DNA of 64,000 bases from Pseudoxanthomonas sp. SE1 (GCF_029542205.1 NZ_CP113783.1:2905001-2969000), one strand, 5' to 3'. Shown: positions 39,766 through 49,147, counted from the first letter of the stretch. A program made the numbers and translations. The notes: generated by a model from the sequence alone, not told the origin.

Positions 39766-39977
39766 ACCGTGCGCTTGTGCGCTTCCTCGACGATGCGCTT
39801 GTTGCGGATGCGCACACTGCCCACCATCAACAGACGCAGGTCACGGACGATGTAGTCCGCCAACGCATCGTCGGCGATGGTGTCGCCGTCGATGTCCAGG
39901 CGGAAATCCTGGCCTTGCAGGCCGCCGCCGTTGCTGAAATCGATCTCGAAATCGAACACCACGCGGTTCTCGCTCAT
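39762..39977 (-). CDS. conserved small protein of unknown function
   Basis: 71 residues, no signal or membrane segment. MSENRVVFDFEIDFSNGGG starts an alternating pattern of beta strands, then DFRLDIDGDTIADDALADYI and VRDLRLLMVGSVRIRNKRIVEEAHK. A short hydrophobic-acidic alpha/beta domain is likely. Its ATG overlaps the stop of the upstream EamA gene by four bases, so they are co-translated. Confidence 0.78.
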   Translation of the reverse strand: MSENRVVFDFEIDFSNGGGLQGQDFRLDIDGDTIADDALADYIVRDLRLLMVGSVRIRNKRIVEEAHKRTV

Positions 39978-40873
39978 GCGCGCTGGCTCGCCGCCACGCT
40001 GCCCAGGATCAAGGCACCGGCCGCCAGCATCGCGGGCGTGACCGGCTCACCCAGGAACAGCCAAGCGAAGGCGGCGCCGAACAGCGGGACCAGGTAGGTC
40101 ACCGTCGAAGCGCGTGCGGGTCCGATGCGGTGGATCAGGCGGTAATACAGCAGGAACGCGTAACCCGTGCAGACCACACCGATGGCGATCGCGGCACTCC
40201 AGGCGCCGATGCTGATCGACGCCGTGGGCCAGTGCGTGGCCGCGAACGGAAGCACGAGCACGGCTGCACACCCCAGCGTGGCGGCTGCCGCCGCGGCGGG
40301 AGGAATCCCTGCCAGATGCCTGCGCACCAGGTTGACCCCCACGCCGTAGAGCAGCGCCGCGGTGGAACCCGCAACGACGGCACCGCCCACGCTCAGGCCT
40401 CCCGCCTTGCTGGTGGCCAGCACGACCACGCCGACGAACCCCACCAGCAGCGCAAGCGACCGCCGCAACCCGATCGTCTGCCCGAAGAACAGGAACCCCA
40501 CCAGTGCCGCGAACAACACGGTCATCGCATTGCAGATCGCACCGATCGCGGCCGGCGAACGTTGTGCGGCCCAGGCGAACAACAGGAAGGGAATCGCAGA
40601 GTTGATCGCGCCGATCAGGGCCAGCTTCGGCCACATGCCGGCGCTGAAATGCGCACGCTCGCGCCACAGGAACGGCAGCAGCACCAGCGCGCCCAGCGCC
40701 AGCCGCACTTCCACCAGCGCGAACGGCCCGAACGGGTTGGCCGCGATCCGCATGAACAGGAACGAGCTGCCCCAGATCGCGCCCAGGGCCAGCAGTTCCA
40801 GCGGCGTGCGCCAGTCGCGCTGGGCCACCTCGGGAAGCGTTCCCACCGCTGCGTTTCCCTGCGTCATCGCCAT
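39974..40873 (-). CDS. EamA/DMT family transporter
   Basis: 299 residues with ten membrane segments (first near LLALGAIWGSSFLFMRIAA). LEPVY-like and PLFGAAFAWLFLGEPVTPAML motifs are EamA-specific. Start MAMTQGN at 40873; the frame runs upstream through the LysR promoter and gene without similarity. Divergent from the LysR gene, which probably regulates it. Confidence 0.9.
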   Translation of the reverse strand: MAMTQGNAAVGTLPEVAQRDWRTPLELLALGAIWGSSFLFMRIAANPFGPFALVEVRLALGALVLLPFLWRERAHFSAGMWPKLALIGAINSAIPFLLFAWAAQRSPAAIGAICNAMTVLFAALVGFLFFGQTIGLRRSLALLVGFVGVVVLATSKAGGLSVGGAVVAGSTAALLYGVGVNLVRRHLAGIPPAAAAAATLGCAAVLVLPFAATHWPTASISIGAWSAAIAIGVVCTGYAFLLYYRLIHRIGPARASTVTYLVPLFGAAFAWLFLGEPVTPAMLAAGALILGSVAASQRA

Positions 40874-40940
40874 GCCCTCGTTCGTGCCTGCCCCCATTCT
40901 GGCCGAACGTACGGTCCCCACAAGCGCGTACGATACGGCC

Positions 40941-40961
40941 AAGCCACAAATCTGGCTTGTG
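40941..40961. promoter_or_regulatory. candidate LysR operator in the divergent promoter
   Basis: Two nested dyads: AAGCCA (40941-40946) with TGGCTT (40953-40958), and CACAA (40945-40949) with TTGTG (40957-40961). T-N11-A type palindromes are the usual LysR sites. It lies 13 bases before the LysR ATG in a 100-base divergent gap. Confidence 0.5.
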
Positions 40962-40973
40962 CCTGGAGCCACC

Positions 40974-41909
40974 ATGAGCCTGCGTCCCGCCCTGCTGCCT
41001 GCCCTTGGTGTGTTCGCCGCCGCCGCGCGCCACCAGAACTTCGCCCACGCGGCCGACGAACTGCACCTCACCGCCAGCGCCGTCAGCCACCACGTGCGCA
41101 AGCTGGAGGCGCTGCTGGGCGTGGTGCTGTTCCAGCGCCACGCCCGTGGCGTGAAGCTCACCGCCGAAGGCCGGCAGCTGGCGGATGCGGCCAACGCGGC
41201 ATTGGGCGATATCGATGCGGTGGCTTCGCATCTGCAACTGGCCGGCAAGACCACCACGCTGCGCCTCACCACGCTGCACTCGCTGGCCTACTGCTGGCTG
41301 CTGCCACGAGTGCCTCGCTTCTGCGCGCGCCATCCGCACATCCGGCTGCATGTCGATACCGGTATCGCGTTGACGCGGTTCGATGACGAGGGGCCGGAAC
41401 TGGGCATCCGCCACGGGCCCGGCCACTGGCAGGGCCTGACCGCGCACCATCTGATGGACGACGAGTTGTTTCCGGTGGCGTCGCCCGCGTTGCCCGGGAT
41501 CGAGGCCGTTCGGGAGCCTCGCCAGATCGCGCAGTTGCCGCTGGTCACCGACCTGGCGCTGCAGGGCTGGCGCGACTGGTTCCGTGCTGCGGGTGTACGC
41601 GGTCTGCGACTTCCCGCCATGCACAGCTTCAACGACAGCACCGACGCAATGCGCGCCGCCGTGTACGGCGTGGGGGCCGCGCTTGCGCGCCACCACATCG
41701 CGCAACCGTATCTGCAACGCTACGAACTGGTGCGCCTGCCCGGCCCTGCCCTGAAGGCGCGCTTCGCGTATTACGCCGTGCACCCGGCGCACAGACCACC
41801 AAGTGCCGCCGCGCAGGTATTCATCGACTGGCTGAAGGAAGAAGCGCGCGACGAGCGCACGCCCCTGCCACCGATGCCGGACGACTTCCTGGGACGCCGC
41901 GGTAGCTGA
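40974..41909 (+). CDS. LysR family regulator (GcvA-like)
   Basis: 311 residues. Helix-turn-helix near 10-65: LPALGVFAAAARHQNFAHAADELHLTASAVSHHVRKLE. The effector domain follows (RLTTLHSLAYCWLLPRV, ELGIRHGPGHWQGL). The ending has proline-rich extra residues. Start at 40974 chosen because the long frame upstream has no similarity. Its promoter region faces the EamA exporter. Confidence 0.92.
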   Translation: MSLRPALLPALGVFAAAARHQNFAHAADELHLTASAVSHHVRKLEALLGVVLFQRHARGVKLTAEGRQLADAANAALGDIDAVASHLQLAGKTTTLRLTTLHSLAYCWLLPRVPRFCARHPHIRLHVDTGIALTRFDDEGPELGIRHGPGHWQGLTAHHLMDDELFPVASPALPGIEAVREPRQIAQLPLVTDLALQGWRDWFRAAGVRGLRLPAMHSFNDSTDAMRAAVYGVGAALARHHIAQPYLQRYELVRLPGPALKARFAYYAVHPAHRPPSAAAQVFIDWLKEEARDERTPLPPMPDDFLGRRGS

Positions 41910-41924
41910 CCCGTACGCGCGCCC

Positions 41925-42815
41925 TCAGGGCACGGTTTTGAGCGCCTGCACCACGGCCGGCTTCAGCGCACGGATGTTGGGGTCCGCGGACTGGTCGGCC
42001 TCCAGGTGGACGCTCATCAGGAACGTCATCAGATCATGACGTCGCGCGAGCCAGACACTGTCGGCATAGGCCTGCTTCGGGACACCCAGCCTTGGCGGCA
42101 GCGCGCCGAACCAGCGCGTCCACGCCCCTTCGTCCAACAGGCCACGCCTGGCGGCATACAACACCGGCCGCGCGAGCCGCCCCGGCTCGCCGAAGACATA
42201 GGCGTGCGCGCTTTCCGGCACGGCCTGTTCCGCCACGGCCTGCAGCAACACGTCCACCTGCGCGCGATCCACCTGCTCATTGAGCACCAGTTGCAGCAGC
42301 CAGTCCGCCCCATGCGCGACGCCATGCCGCCAGCCCTCGACCGCATCGAAGCCACGATAGTCGCGCACCGACGCCAGATAGGCGGCAGCACGCGCGACCA
42401 TGTCGGCGCGTTCATCGGCCGACATCCAGGGCGCGATGCGGTCGGTGCGCGCAACCTCCGACAACACCAGCGCTGCGAAAGGCGGGCCGAATCCCGCGGC
42501 GGCGTCCTCGCCCAGCATCGCGTACAGGCGGTCGCGCAAGGCACGGCGTTGTTCCACGTCCAACTGTCCCGCACGCAGCCATGTGCTGAGGCCTTCGTAG
42601 GCCACGCCATCGCGCAAGGCAGGATCGGGATCGGCCAGGCATGCCGGCAGCCCGGTCGCCAGGGCAGCACGCACGTCGTCAGGCACGGCGAATTTCTGTT
42701 CCCGAAGCAACTGCAACGAACCCCTGTCCGTGCCCTCGGGCGGACAGGCCGCCTGCGCCGACCACGACAGCAGCATCCCCGCCCACGCCAGCCATGCCCA
42801 TGAACGCATCGTCAT
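41925..42815 (-). CDS. DUF2785 family secreted protein
   Basis: 296 residues from the ATG at 42815, giving a signal peptide (MTMRSWAWLAWAGMLLSWSAQAA). The remainder is helical and resembles DUF2785: YEGLSTWLRAGQL, ARAAAYLASVRDYRGFDAVEGWRHGVAHGADWLLQL, VLYAARRGLLDEG. The family has no known activity; homologues lie in the periplasm. Convergent with the LysR gene, 15 bases apart. Confidence 0.82.
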   Translation of the reverse strand: MTMRSWAWLAWAGMLLSWSAQAACPPEGTDRGSLQLLREQKFAVPDDVRAALATGLPACLADPDPALRDGVAYEGLSTWLRAGQLDVEQRRALRDRLYAMLGEDAAAGFGPPFAALVLSEVARTDRIAPWMSADERADMVARAAAYLASVRDYRGFDAVEGWRHGVAHGADWLLQLVLNEQVDRAQVDVLLQAVAEQAVPESAHAYVFGEPGRLARPVLYAARRGLLDEGAWTRWFGALPPRLGVPKQAYADSVWLARRHDLMTFLMSVHLEADQSADPNIRALKPAVVQALKTVP

Positions 42816-42917
42816 CTCCTCGACCTCGTGCCATCGCCCGACTTCACGACCCATCCTGCATGCTTGCGACAACGCGGAAAACAGCAGTGCAGGTGAACTA
42901 CCCCGTTCGCGCCATGA

Positions 42918-43268
42918 TCAGGCGCTGGCGCCATCGAAGGGGATGACCTTCAACGCGGAAAGGTCCACATCGGGCAGGCAGCGAACGTTGATGGCCGCCA
43001 TCTGTGCACCTGTCGCCGGATGCGCTGCCTCACCCAACGGCGCGATGCCACAGGTCGCGCAGAAGCGATGCTGGATGTGGTGCTTGTTGAAGGTGTAGGT
43101 GGACAGATCGGATTCCGGTGTCTTCAGCACCAGCGCTTCACGCGGTGCGAACCACAACAGGCCGCCTCGCCGCCGGCACAGCGAACAGTTGCAGTCGATG
43201 ACCTCCGAGATGTCGCCCTCGACCTCGAATGCGATGCGGCCGCAATGGCAGCTCCCTTCGTGCTTCAT
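42918..43268 (-). CDS. GFA family (glutathione-dependent formaldehyde-activating-like) protein
   Basis: 116 residues. Zinc-binding pattern: GSCHCGRIAFEV near 5-16, CNCSLCRRRGG near 26-36, and FCATCGIAP near 69-77. This Mss4-like fold is shared by Gfa, which speeds S-hydroxymethylglutathione formation, but most homologues are untested. Confidence 0.9.
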   Translation of the reverse strand: MKHEGSCHCGRIAFEVEGDISEVIDCNCSLCRRRGGLLWFAPREALVLKTPESDLSTYTFNKHHIQHRFCATCGIAPLGEAAHPATGAQMAAINVRCLPDVDLSALKVIPFDGASA

Positions 43269-43382
43269 GTCACGGTTCTCCGTCGTCCGGTACGCCAGCG
43301 TATATCGAATGGCATGGGCGTGGGCATGACCTCCGGCCTATCCTGTGCACCCTGACCCACACCGCATCGCAACAGGATTCCC

Positions 43383-45200
43383 ATGCGCAAGACCCTGCTC
43401 GCCGCCGCCCTGCTGGCTTCGATGACCGCCTGCCAGAAGGGCGAAGCCCCCACCGCCGCCCCCGGTGCCGGTGCCGACACCGCGACCGCGACCGCCGACA
43501 CCGCCAGGGCCGATGCCGCCTTCGCCGATCTTTCCAAGCGCGCGCTTGAGGGCTGGCTGCAGCTCTCGCCCGTCAGCGCCACCCAGATCGGCGAGCACAA
43601 GTACGACGGCGAACTCGACGACCTGAGCGCCGGCGGCAGGCAGAAAGGCCTGGACTTCAGCAAGAAGATCCTGGCCGAGCTGGATGCGACCGACATCGCC
43701 GCGCTGTCGCGCGAAAACCAGGTCGACGCCGCCATCCTGCGCAACCAGCTGCAGTACGACATCTGGACCGCCGAAACGCTGCAGAGCTGGGCCTGGGACC
43801 CGCAGGTCTACAACAACGTCGCCGGCGGCGCGATCTACGGCCTGATGGCGCGCGAGTTCGCACCGCTGCCCGAGCGCCTGAAGTCCGCCACCGCGCGCAT
43901 GCAGAAGATCCCGGCGCTGCTGGCGCAGGCACGCGAGAACCTCGACCCGGCGCGCGTGCCCAAGGTGCATGCCGAAACCGTCGCCAGGCAGAACGCCGGC
44001 ATCCTGAGCATCGTGGATACCTTCATCACACCGAACCTCAAGGACCTGCCGGAAGCCGACCGCGCGCAGGCGCAGGCCGCCATCGACACGCTGAAGAAGG
44101 CCGTCGCCGAACACCAGGCCTGGCTGGACAAGACGCTGGTGCCGAATGCGAAGGGCGACTTCCGCATCGGCCAGGCGCTGTACGACCAGAAGCTGCAGTT
44201 CGCGCTGCTGTCGTCGCTGTCGCGTGCCGACATCAAGCAGCGCGCCGAGGGTGAGCTCAAGCGCGTGCGCGAAGAGATGTACGGCATCGCCCGCACCGTG
44301 CTGAAGGACAAGCCCGGTGCGCCCGCCCTGCCGGAAACGCCCACCGCCGACGAACAACAGAAGGCGATCGAGGCCGCGCTCGAGCTGGCCTATGCCGAGC
44401 GCCCGGCACGCGACAAGGTGGTGCCGGATGCGGAAGCGGCGCTGGCGCAGGCCACCGAATTCGTGCGCAAGCATGACCTGGTCACGCTGCCGGATGCGCC
44501 GGTGGAGATCATCGAGATGCCGGAGTTCCAGCGCGGCGTGGCGGTGGCGTACTGCGATTCGCCCGGCCCGCTCGACAAGCACCTGAAGACGTTCTACGCG
44601 GTCTCGCCGATTCCGGAAGACTGGGATCAGACGCAGGTCGATTCCTTCCTGCGCGAATACAACAGCCGGATGATCCACCTGCTGAGCGTCCACGAGGGCA
44701 CGCCGGGCCACTACCTGGAAGGCTGGCACTCGGCCAAGTTCCCGTCGACGCTGCGCGCGGTGCTGCGCTCGGGCATGTTCGCCGAAGGCTGGGCGGTCTA
44801 CACCGAGAAGATGATGTCCGACGCCGGCTACCTCGACAACGATCCGCTGTTCCACCTGGTGCAGATGAAGTTCTACCTGCGCACGATCGCCAATGCGATC
44901 CTCGACCAGGGCGTGCAGGTGGATGGCTGGACGCGCGAGCAGGCGATGGACCTGATGGTGCGCCAGACCTTCCAGCAGGAGCGCGAAGCCGCCGGCAAGT
45001 GGACGCGCGCGCAGCTGACCTCCGCGCAGCTGCCGACGTACTTCGTCGGCGTGCAGGAGCACTTCGACATGCGCAAGGCCGCCGAAGCCAAGCAGGGCGC
45101 GCAGTTCAACCTGAAGGCCTACCACGACCAGGTACTGTCGTACGGCGCGCCGCCGGTGCGCTTCGTCCGCCAGTTGATGCTGGACGAGTCGATCAAGTAA
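43383..45200 (+). CDS. DUF885 family zinc-peptidase-like lipoprotein
   Basis: 605 residues with a lipoprotein signal MRKTLLAAALLASMTAC. HEGTPGHYLEGWH near residue 437 gives an HExxxGH-like metal-binding motif, and FAEGWAVYTEKMM supplies the glutamate ligand; both are typical of DUF885. Substrate unknown, probably peptides in the envelope. The stop TAA at 45198 is followed by a palindromic repeat, and the last eight codons recur in the duplicated unit at 45331. Confidence 0.92.
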   Translation: MRKTLLAAALLASMTACQKGEAPTAAPGAGADTATATADTARADAAFADLSKRALEGWLQLSPVSATQIGEHKYDGELDDLSAGGRQKGLDFSKKILAELDATDIAALSRENQVDAAILRNQLQYDIWTAETLQSWAWDPQVYNNVAGGAIYGLMAREFAPLPERLKSATARMQKIPALLAQARENLDPARVPKVHAETVARQNAGILSIVDTFITPNLKDLPEADRAQAQAAIDTLKKAVAEHQAWLDKTLVPNAKGDFRIGQALYDQKLQFALLSSLSRADIKQRAEGELKRVREEMYGIARTVLKDKPGAPALPETPTADEQQKAIEAALELAYAERPARDKVVPDAEAALAQATEFVRKHDLVTLPDAPVEIIEMPEFQRGVAVAYCDSPGPLDKHLKTFYAVSPIPEDWDQTQVDSFLREYNSRMIHLLSVHEGTPGHYLEGWHSAKFPSTLRAVLRSGMFAEGWAVYTEKMMSDAGYLDNDPLFHLVQMKFYLRTIANAILDQGVQVDGWTREQAMDLMVRQTFQQEREAAGKWTRAQLTSAQLPTYFVGVQEHFDMRKAAEAKQGAQFNLKAYHDQVLSYGAPPVRFVRQLMLDESIK

Positions 45201-45218
45201 GACCGGCGGCACGGCGTC

Positions 45219-45297
45219 TTTGTAGGAGCGGGCCATGCCCGCGATGCTCTTGCTTCATCGATCGAAAAGCATCGCGCCCATGGGGCGCTCCTACAAA
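45219..45297. repeat. palindromic repeat (GTAGGAGCG type), copy 1
   Basis: Arms beginning TTTGTAGGAGCGGGCCATGC and ending CCCATGGGGCGCTCCTACAA; imperfect, with an AT-richer centre (CTTGCTTCATCGATCG). Second copy at 45374-45452. Confidence 0.85.
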
Positions 45298-45373
45298 AGC
45301 CGCGCCTCCGCCACGATTACGCCGTTGGCGGATGCTGGACGAACCGATCAAGTAAGGCCAACGTGACCACGCC

Positions 45374-45452
45374 TTTGTAGGAGCGGGCCATGCCCGCGAT
45401 GCTCTTGCTTCATCGATCGAAGAGCATCGCGCCCATGGGGCGCTCCTACAAA
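45374..45452. repeat. palindromic repeat (GTAGGAGCG type), copy 2
   Basis: Identical to copy 1 except for one base in the centre. The right arm contains the TAG stop codon of rraA (45446-45448, minus strand). Confidence 0.85.
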
Positions 45453-45922
45453 AGCCGCGCCTTCGCCACGATCACGCCGTTGGCATCGGCATAGATCCAG
45501 TCGCCCGGCGTGATCGACATGCCGGCGAACGCCACCGGCACGTCCACGTCGCCCAGACCACGCTTCTCGGTCTTCATCGGGTGGGAAGCCAGCGCCTGCA
45601 CGCCGAGCGGCAACGCCGCCAGGGCGTCGACATCGCGCACGCAACCGAAGATCAGGAAGCCGGACCAGCCGTGCTTCACCGCATTGGCCGCGATCTGGTC
45701 GCCCAGCAGCGCACGCCGCAGCGAGCCGCCGCCATCGACCACCATGACGCGCCCCTCGCCTGGCGTGGCCGCCAGCTCGCGCACGCGCGAGTTGTCTTCG
45801 AAGCACTTCACCGTCACCGCGGGCCCGGCGAAGGCGACGCGTCCGCCATAGCCGCGGAACACCGGCTCGGCGACCCGCACGTCGGGGAACTGGTCGCAGA
45901 GGTCGGGCGTGGTCCAGGACAT
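45446..45922 (-). CDS. rraA: RraA family protein (ribonuclease activity regulator / aldolase fold)
   Basis: 158 residues. RraA inhibits RNase E in E. coli; the fold is shared with HMG/CHA aldolases. Motifs: [11 protein letters not shown] near the start, [37 protein letters not shown] with the catalytic-type Arg-Asp, and [14 protein letters not shown] near the end. Length is close to E. coli RraA (161). Its final codon leads straight into the repeat, which provides the TAG stop. Divergent from the DUF72 gene. Confidence 0.92.
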   Translation of the reverse strand: MSWTTPDLCDQFPDVRVAEPVFRGYGGRVAFAGPAVTVKCFEDNSRVRELAATPGEGRVMVVDGGGSLRRALLGDQIAANAVKHGWSGFLIFGCVRDVDALAALPLGVQALASHPMKTEKRGLGDVDVPVAFAGMSITPGDWIYADANGVIVAKARLL

Positions 45923-45994
45923 GCGGCATCTCCGAGGGCGCGGCTTGACCGCATGGTAACGCGGGCGCGACGCACAGCGGGCTATGCTTCGCGC

Positions 45995-46813
45995 ATGGAT
46001 GACCTCTTCGCTTCCCCGCCTCCCGTTCCCGCCGACGGCATCCGCGTCGGCATCGGCGGCTGGACCTTCGCGCCATGGCGCAAGAACTTCTATCCCGACG
46101 GTCTGGTGCAGCGGCGCGAACTTGAATACGCCAGCCGCCAACTGACCGCCATCGAAATCAACGGTACCTACTACGGCGCACAGAAGCCGGCGACCTACGC
46201 CAGCTGGCGCGACCAGGCACCGGATGGCTTCGTGTTCTCGGCCAAGGCACCGAAGCGCATCATGCAGTCGCGCTCGCTGGCATCGACGCAGGCGCAGGTG
46301 GAGGATTTCGTGGGCGGCATCGCCGAACTCGGCGCCAAGCTCGGTCCACTGGTCTGGCAGTTCGAAGCGGGACGACGCGTCGACGCGGACGAACTCGATG
46401 CTTTCCTGGCGCTGCTGCCTCGCGAGGTCGACGGCCGCCCGCTGCGGCACGCACTGGAGGTCCGCGATCCCGGCGCGGTGGACGCGGACTTCATCGAACT
46501 GGCGCGTCGCCACCAGGTCGCCACGGTCTTCACCGATTCCGCCGACTATCCCTCTTTCGCCGACCTCACCGCGGACTTCGTCTACGCACGCCTGATGCGC
46601 TCGCAGCCGATCGAGACCGGGTATCCGCCGAAGGCACTGGCGCAGTGGGCCGAACGCGCTCGCGCCTGGTCGCGCGGCGAAGACATCGCCGACCTGCCGC
46701 ACGTGGGCAAGCCGGCGTCCGTGATGCCGCGGCGCGATGTGTTCGTGTACTTCATCAGCAGCGCGAAGGAACGCAATCCTGCCGCAGCCATGGAACTGAT
46801 CCGCCGCCTGTAG
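45995..46813 (+). CDS. DUF72 family protein
   Basis: 272 residues, TIM-barrel family of unknown enzymatic role. [21 protein letters not shown] near 17-37, [27 protein letters not shown] and the VTFTD-like segment [10 protein letters not shown] are the family marks. Start at 45995; the longer frame crosses the rraA gene antisense. Its stop TAG (46811-46813) lies within the left arm of the palindromic repeat at 46808. Confidence 0.9.
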   Translation: MDDLFASPPPVPADGIRVGIGGWTFAPWRKNFYPDGLVQRRELEYASRQLTAIEINGTYYGAQKPATYASWRDQAPDGFVFSAKAPKRIMQSRSLASTQAQVEDFVGGIAELGAKLGPLVWQFEAGRRVDADELDAFLALLPREVDGRPLRHALEVRDPGAVDADFIELARRHQVATVFTDSADYPSFADLTADFVYARLMRSQPIETGYPPKALAQWAERARAWSRGEDIADLPHVGKPASVMPRRDVFVYFISSAKERNPAAAMELIRRL

Positions 46814-46895
46814 GAGCGCCGCTTGGGCGCGATGCTCTTCTTGTTTTTGATGCCCACCTAGCAAAGAAGCATCGCGCCCAAGGGCGCTCCTACAG
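46808..46895. repeat. palindromic repeat giving stop codons to both flanking genes
   Basis: Left arm starts CTGTAGGAGCGCC (46808); right arm ends GGGCGCTCCTACAG (46895). Arms extend inward through GGGCGCGATGC / GCATCGCGCCC with small bulges. The TAG at 46811 ends the DUF72 gene, and the TAG read on the minus strand at 46890-46892 ends the MFS gene. Confidence 0.88.
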
Positions 46896-48194
46896 AGAGG
46901 GGTTCAAGGGCCGCCGGAGCCACCACAGCGCCACGCCGACGCCGACCAGGCAGGTGAACGCGACATAGTGCGCCGGCGCCAGCGGGCCCCACGCCTTCGA
47001 CAGCCAGGCGATCAGGGGCGGCGTCAGCCCGCCGAACACCGCGTACGCCACGTTGTACGAGAACGACAGTCCGGAGAAGCGCACCTCGGGCGGGAATGCG
47101 GCCACCATCAACGCCGGCGTGACGCCCACCACGCCGCAGCAGAAACCGGCCAGCGCGTACCAGGCCACGAACTCCGCCTGATGGCCCGCCACCAGCGCGC
47201 CGTAGAGGGCGTACGCAGCCGCGCCCAACCCCAGCGATCCGACCAGCAGCGCGCGCCCCACGCCGATGCGGTCCACCGCCCAGCCCGCGAGCAGGCAACC
47301 GAACACCAGCGCCAGCGTCGCCAGGCTGTTGCCCTGGAATGCCACGGCGGGCGCAATGCCGAAGCTGGTCTGCACCAGTGTCGGCGTCAGCAGCACGATC
47401 ACCACGATGGCGGCGGTCAACTGCCACGAGGCCAGCATCGACAGGATCACCGCCGGACGGTGCGCGGCGAGCACCTGCTGCACCGGCAGCTGCCGCGCGA
47501 GTTGTCTGCGCGCGCGCATCTCGACGAACACCGGCGTCTCCTCAAGCCAGCGACGCAGCCACACGGCGATGAAGCCGAACACGCCGCCCAGCAGGAATGG
47601 CACGCGCCACACCCAGGCCTGCACCTCCGCGGCGCTGTAGTGGGCGTTGATCCAAGCGGCCAGCAGCGAACCGATCAGGATGCCGGCAGTGAGTCCGGCC
47701 GTCAGCGTCGCGCAGGCGATGCCGACGCGGCTGCCCGGCACGTGTTCGGCCACGAACACCCAGGCCCCGGGCACTTCGCCTCCCACCGCGATGCCCTGCA
47801 CGACGCGCATCGCCAGCAACAGCAACGGCGCCAGCGCGCCTGCCTGCGCGTGCGTCGGCAACAGCCCGATCAGCAAAGTAGGCACGGACATCATGAAGAC
47901 GCTGAGCGTGAACATGCGCTTGCGCCCGAGCCTGTCGCCGAAGTGCGCCATCACGATGCCGCCCAGCGGCCGCGCCACGTAGCCAGCGGCGAAGATGCCG
48001 TAGACCTGCAGCTGCGCGAGCCACGGCGCCGTGTCCGGCGGAAAGAACAACGCGCCCAACACCTTGGCGAAGAACACGAACACGACGAAGTCGTAGAACT
48101 CCAGCGCGCCGCCCAGCGCCGACAGGCCGAGGGTCTTCGCGTCGCGGCGATCGAAGGGCCGCGGTATCGGAGGCGATGCGGTGGTGGCGGTCAT
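46890..48194 (-). CDS. MFS transporter, metabolite:H+ symporter (MHS) type
   Basis: 434 residues, twelve membrane segments. [16 protein letters not shown] near 28-43 is the MHS-family first helix, then [22 protein letters not shown] between helices 2 and 3, [13 protein letters not shown] in helix 4/5, and RWLEETPVF in the central loop. Start MTATTASP at 48194 (the frame reaches 48236). Candidate substrates are organic acids or osmolytes; not resolvable. Its TAG stop is in the repeat. Confidence 0.9.
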   Translation of the reverse strand: MTATTASPPIPRPFDRRDAKTLGLSALGGALEFYDFVVFVFFAKVLGALFFPPDTAPWLAQLQVYGIFAAGYVARPLGGIVMAHFGDRLGRKRMFTLSVFMMSVPTLLIGLLPTHAQAGALAPLLLLAMRVVQGIAVGGEVPGAWVFVAEHVPGSRVGIACATLTAGLTAGILIGSLLAAWINAHYSAAEVQAWVWRVPFLLGGVFGFIAVWLRRWLEETPVFVEMRARRQLARQLPVQQVLAAHRPAVILSMLASWQLTAAIVVIVLLTPTLVQTSFGIAPAVAFQGNSLATLALVFGCLLAGWAVDRIGVGRALLVGSLGLGAAAYALYGALVAGHQAEFVAWYALAGFCCGVVGVTPALMVAAFPPEVRFSGLSFSYNVAYAVFGGLTPPLIAWLSKAWGPLAPAHYVAFTCLVGVGVALWWLRRPLNPSL

Positions 48195-48274
48195 GCAGGC
48201 GTCCTGGATCTCGGCACGGTCGAGGCGCGCGAACATCGCATGCCGACCGACATGCGTCCAGCGCCCTCGCCCCC

Positions 48275-48404
48275 CTGTAGGAGCGACGTGAGTCGCGACC
48301 GTGCCCCCAACGCGTCCGTAGACATCGGCGAACCGACGGACCGCGGACGATGCAGCTTCACCTGATCGGACAACGTGCGGTCGCGACTCACGTCGCTCCT
48401 ACAG
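48275..48404. repeat. palindromic repeat (GTAGGAGCGACG type), 26-bp perfect arms
   Basis: CTGTAGGAGCGACGTGAGTC plus GCGACC (48275-48300) and its exact reverse complement (48379-48404), 78-base spacer. The TAG in the right arm (48399-48401, minus strand) is the stop of the Pr6Pr gene. Confidence 0.9.
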
Positions 48405-49046
48405 GGAGGATGCACGGCGACGACCGAGCACGCGATCCACCCCCACGATGACCAACCCCAGCACCACGAACACCGCCATGACGCCCACTGCATTGATAGC
48501 CACCTTCCCCCAGCCCAGCTGGCCGACATCGATGAAGGGATACGGGTATTCGCCCAGCCAAGCGCCGCGCACGAATACCCAGACCACATAGGCCAGCGGG
48601 AACAGCAGCCATCCCGCCACGTCGCGCCAGCGCAGCGCCCCATGCGGCGCGCAGGTCAGCCACCACGCCCAGTACGCCAGCGGCACCGCGTAGTGCAGGC
48701 CGGTGTCGGCCCACCACTGCGCACCCTGCGGTTGCCACAGGTGGCGCAGGATGAAGAAGTAGATGCTCCCGGTGACGCCGATGTAGAGCGCGACTGCGCC
48801 GCGCACGCGGGCCTGTCCGAAGAAGCCCGACTGCCCCGTCGCCGCGGAGAAGGCGACCAGCGCCACCGCGATGTTGCTGAGGATGGTGAAGTAGGTGACG
48901 AATCGCACCGTGCCCAGGACCACGCCGACATTGTCGCGGGTCAGCTGCAGGATCAGGACGTATTGCAGCACCAGCGCCGCCAGGGCGAGCAGCCCCACAA
49001 GAGCCGCGAACGTGCGGGGCACGACGGGAAGGTATGTGTGCGACAT
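48399..49046 (-). CDS. Pr6Pr family membrane protein
   Basis: 215 residues with six membrane segments. LLALAALVLQYVLIL, RFVTYFTILSNIAVAL near 48-63, LRHLWQPQG, LHYAVPLAYWAWWL and WLLFPLAYVVWVFVRGAWLGEYPYPFIDV are the family pattern (FAR-17a/AIG1-like). Function unknown. Its C-terminus RRRASSL is completed by the TAG inside the palindromic repeat. Divergent from the EamA gene at 49148. Confidence 0.87.
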   Translation of the reverse strand: MSHTYLPVVPRTFAALVGLLALAALVLQYVLILQLTRDNVGVVLGTVRFVTYFTILSNIAVALVAFSAATGQSGFFGQARVRGAVALYIGVTGSIYFFILRHLWQPQGAQWWADTGLHYAVPLAYWAWWLTCAPHGALRWRDVAGWLLFPLAYVVWVFVRGAWLGEYPYPFIDVGQLGWGKVAINAVGVMAVFVVLGLVIVGVDRVLGRRRASSL

Positions 49047-49147
49047 CGGTCATCCTCGATCCGCGGTCCTGCCAGCTTGCCACGGCGAGCGCCCGGTCGG
49101 GAGTGGTCCCATCGCCAGCCGCGCGGCGCTTCGGCGACAATGCACGC

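Larger units (their letters stand above)
45176..45485. repeat. 155-bp tandem duplication of convergent 3' gene ends plus repeat
   Basis: Copies 45176-45330 and 45331-45485 align without gaps at an offset of exactly 155, with 14 differences (about 91% identity). Each contains the last codons of the DUF885 gene, a palindromic repeat and the last 12 codons of rraA. In copy 2 the DUF885 end reads LDEPIK then TAA and is not used; in copy 1 the rraA end reads ANGVIVAEARLL then TAG and is not used. Eight of the 14 differences fall in the 18 bases right after the stop codon. Confidence 0.9.

Noticed and set aside
45176..48404. CRISPR array suspected from repeated short motifs
   Set aside because: Repeats are palindromic pairs at gene ends with irregular spacing, not regular repeat-spacer units, and no cas gene is present.
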